From positions 1 to 6,383 of the forward strand of contig JALSGY010000026.1 in the NCBI GenBank assembly GCA_026982515.1: a stretch of DNA of 6,383 bases, written 5' to 3'. Shown here one piece after another: positions 5,635 through 6,383 of the stretch (the stretch's first letter is position 1; every line of letters begins with the position of its first letter). The notes under the pieces are model-generated. The model had not been told where the DNA came from and did no database searches. It worked only from the letters and a program-made list of their open reading frames with translations. This DNA comes from Paracoccaceae bacterium (GTDB lineage: Bacteria > Pseudomonadota > Alphaproteobacteria > Rhodobacterales > Rhodobacteraceae). Both the position numbers and the translations under genes were made by a program.

Positions 5635-6383
5635 ACTTCACCAAATTCCTTGTCGATTTCCCAGCCGCGCCGGCGCGCTCCACCGGCAGGCGCACCACCG
5701 CCATGGCCCCCGGCCGCGCCCCCTCGGCGAAGGGCTCGGCATCGGTCAGCTGCAACGAGCCGCCGTGTTCCTCGATGATCTTGCGCACGATCGGCAGGCC
5801 CAGCCCGGTGCCCCCGGCGCGCGTGGTCACGTAGGGCTCGAACAGGCGGGCGCGGTCCTCGGGCAGGCCGATGCCGTTGTCGGCAATGGTGATCACCGCC
5901 TCGTCACCCTCCACCGCCATCTTCACCCTGATTTCCGGCGGCTGACCGTCATCAAGCCCCTTTTCGAGTTTTTCCTCAATAGCTTCTCCGGCGTTCTTGA
6001 TGAGGTTCGTCAGGGCCTGGCCGATCATCGTGGCATCCACCTCGGCCAGCACCTCGCGCTGAGGAATTTCCGACACGATGCGCACCCCGGGCTGGCCGCT
6101 TTCCTGCAGCACCACCGCATCACGCACCAGCTTGGCCAGGTCGTGGCGGCGGCGTTCGGGCTCGGGCATGCGGGCGAAACGCGAAAACTCATCAACAATA
6201 CGCCGCAAATCATTGGTCTGCCTGACAATTACATCCGTATACTGCTCAAGCGCCGCGGCCTCTTCCCCGGCCAGCGGGGTAAACTTGCGCTTCAGCCGCT
6301 CGGCGGAAAGCTGGATCGGGGTCAGGGGGTTCTTGATCTCATGGGCGATACGGCGGGCCACGTCACCCCAGGCGGCCATCCGC
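5633..6383 (-). CDS. ntrY: Sensor histidine kinase NtrY, C-terminal 249 residues (runs in from right edge)
   Basis: Membrane-bound histidine kinase that phosphorylates NtrX. Only the catalytic end is present; the family is usually over 700 residues, with N-terminal membrane segments, HAMP and PAS regions that would lie to the right. Counting from the first methionine in the window (6379), the H box RRIAHEIKNPLTP has the phospho-acceptor His at 13 (6341-6343). The dimerisation helices run to about 72. The HATPase domain has the N box LTNLIKNAGEAI (123-134), G1 DNGIGLPED (167-175), the F box LFEPYVTT (179-186) and G2 GGTGLGL (189-195). That methionine is internal and not the start, because the frame is open to the window edge. 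The gene ends 9 bases before ntrX. Two patches use AT-rich codons unlike the rest of the gene. The name rests on the ntrX partner and the family-typical H box. Confidence 0.93.
   Translation of the reverse strand, partial: RMAAWGDVARRIAHEIKNPLTPIQLSAERLKRKFTPLAGEEAAALEQYTDVIVRQTNDLRRIVDEFSRFARMPEPERRRHDLAKLVRDAVVLQESGQPGVRIVSEIPQREVLAEVDATMIGQALTNLIKNAGEAIEEKLEKGLDDGQPPEIRVKMAVEGDEAVITIADNGIGLPEDRARLFEPYVTTRAGGTGLGLPIVRKIIEEHGGSLQLTDAEPFAEGARPGAMAVVRLPVERAGAAGKSTRNLVK

Noticed and set aside
6377..6379. ATG at 6379 as the start of the kinase gene
   Set aside because: It lies 12 residues before the phospho-acceptor histidine, inside the dimerisation domain, and the frame is open to the window edge. 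It is an internal methionine of NtrY.

Overview
The window is GC-rich and tightly packed. All six protein genes lie on the minus strand and read from right to left: ntrY (3' part), ntrX, trkA, trkH, hfq, hflX (5' part). Gene order, protein style and base composition point to an alphaproteobacterium, most likely of the Rhodobacterales (Rhodobacter/Paracoccus-like). In that group ntrYX is commonly followed by trkAH and then hfq-hflX; this lineage call rests on recalled synteny, not on a search.

Layout in transcription order. From 6383 to 5633 lies the C-terminal catalytic half of the NtrY histidine kinase, which enters from outside the window. After 9 bases comes NtrX (5623-4220), a receiver / AAA+ / Fis-HTH response regulator that lacks the GAFTGA loop used to contact sigma-54. 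After 55 bases with no visible terminator come TrkA (4164-2788), the RCK-domain regulatory subunit, and TrkH (2788-1271), the K+ channel-like membrane subunit. Their stop and start codons share one base (TGATG). A compact hairpin with a nearby T-run follows trkH. Next come a candidate promoter, an A-rich leader and hfq (1132-893), the RNA chaperone. hflX (from 896 leftwards) overlaps the hfq stop codon and runs off the left edge after 298 codons, within its GTPase domain.

Functionally there are two probable transcription units. The first joins a nitrogen/redox-type two-component system to Trk potassium uptake. The second pairs the post-transcriptional regulator Hfq with the ribosome-associated GTPase HflX, as also seen in Escherichia coli. 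No mobile element, CRISPR array, tRNA, rRNA or phage gene was seen, and no stretch longer than about 140 bases lacks a gene. I see no undescribed system. The points worth a second look are the degenerate sigma-54 loop of NtrX, the Shine-Dalgarno-less trkA/trkH coupling, and the hfq leader with its promoter and possible Hfq-binding A-rich motif.
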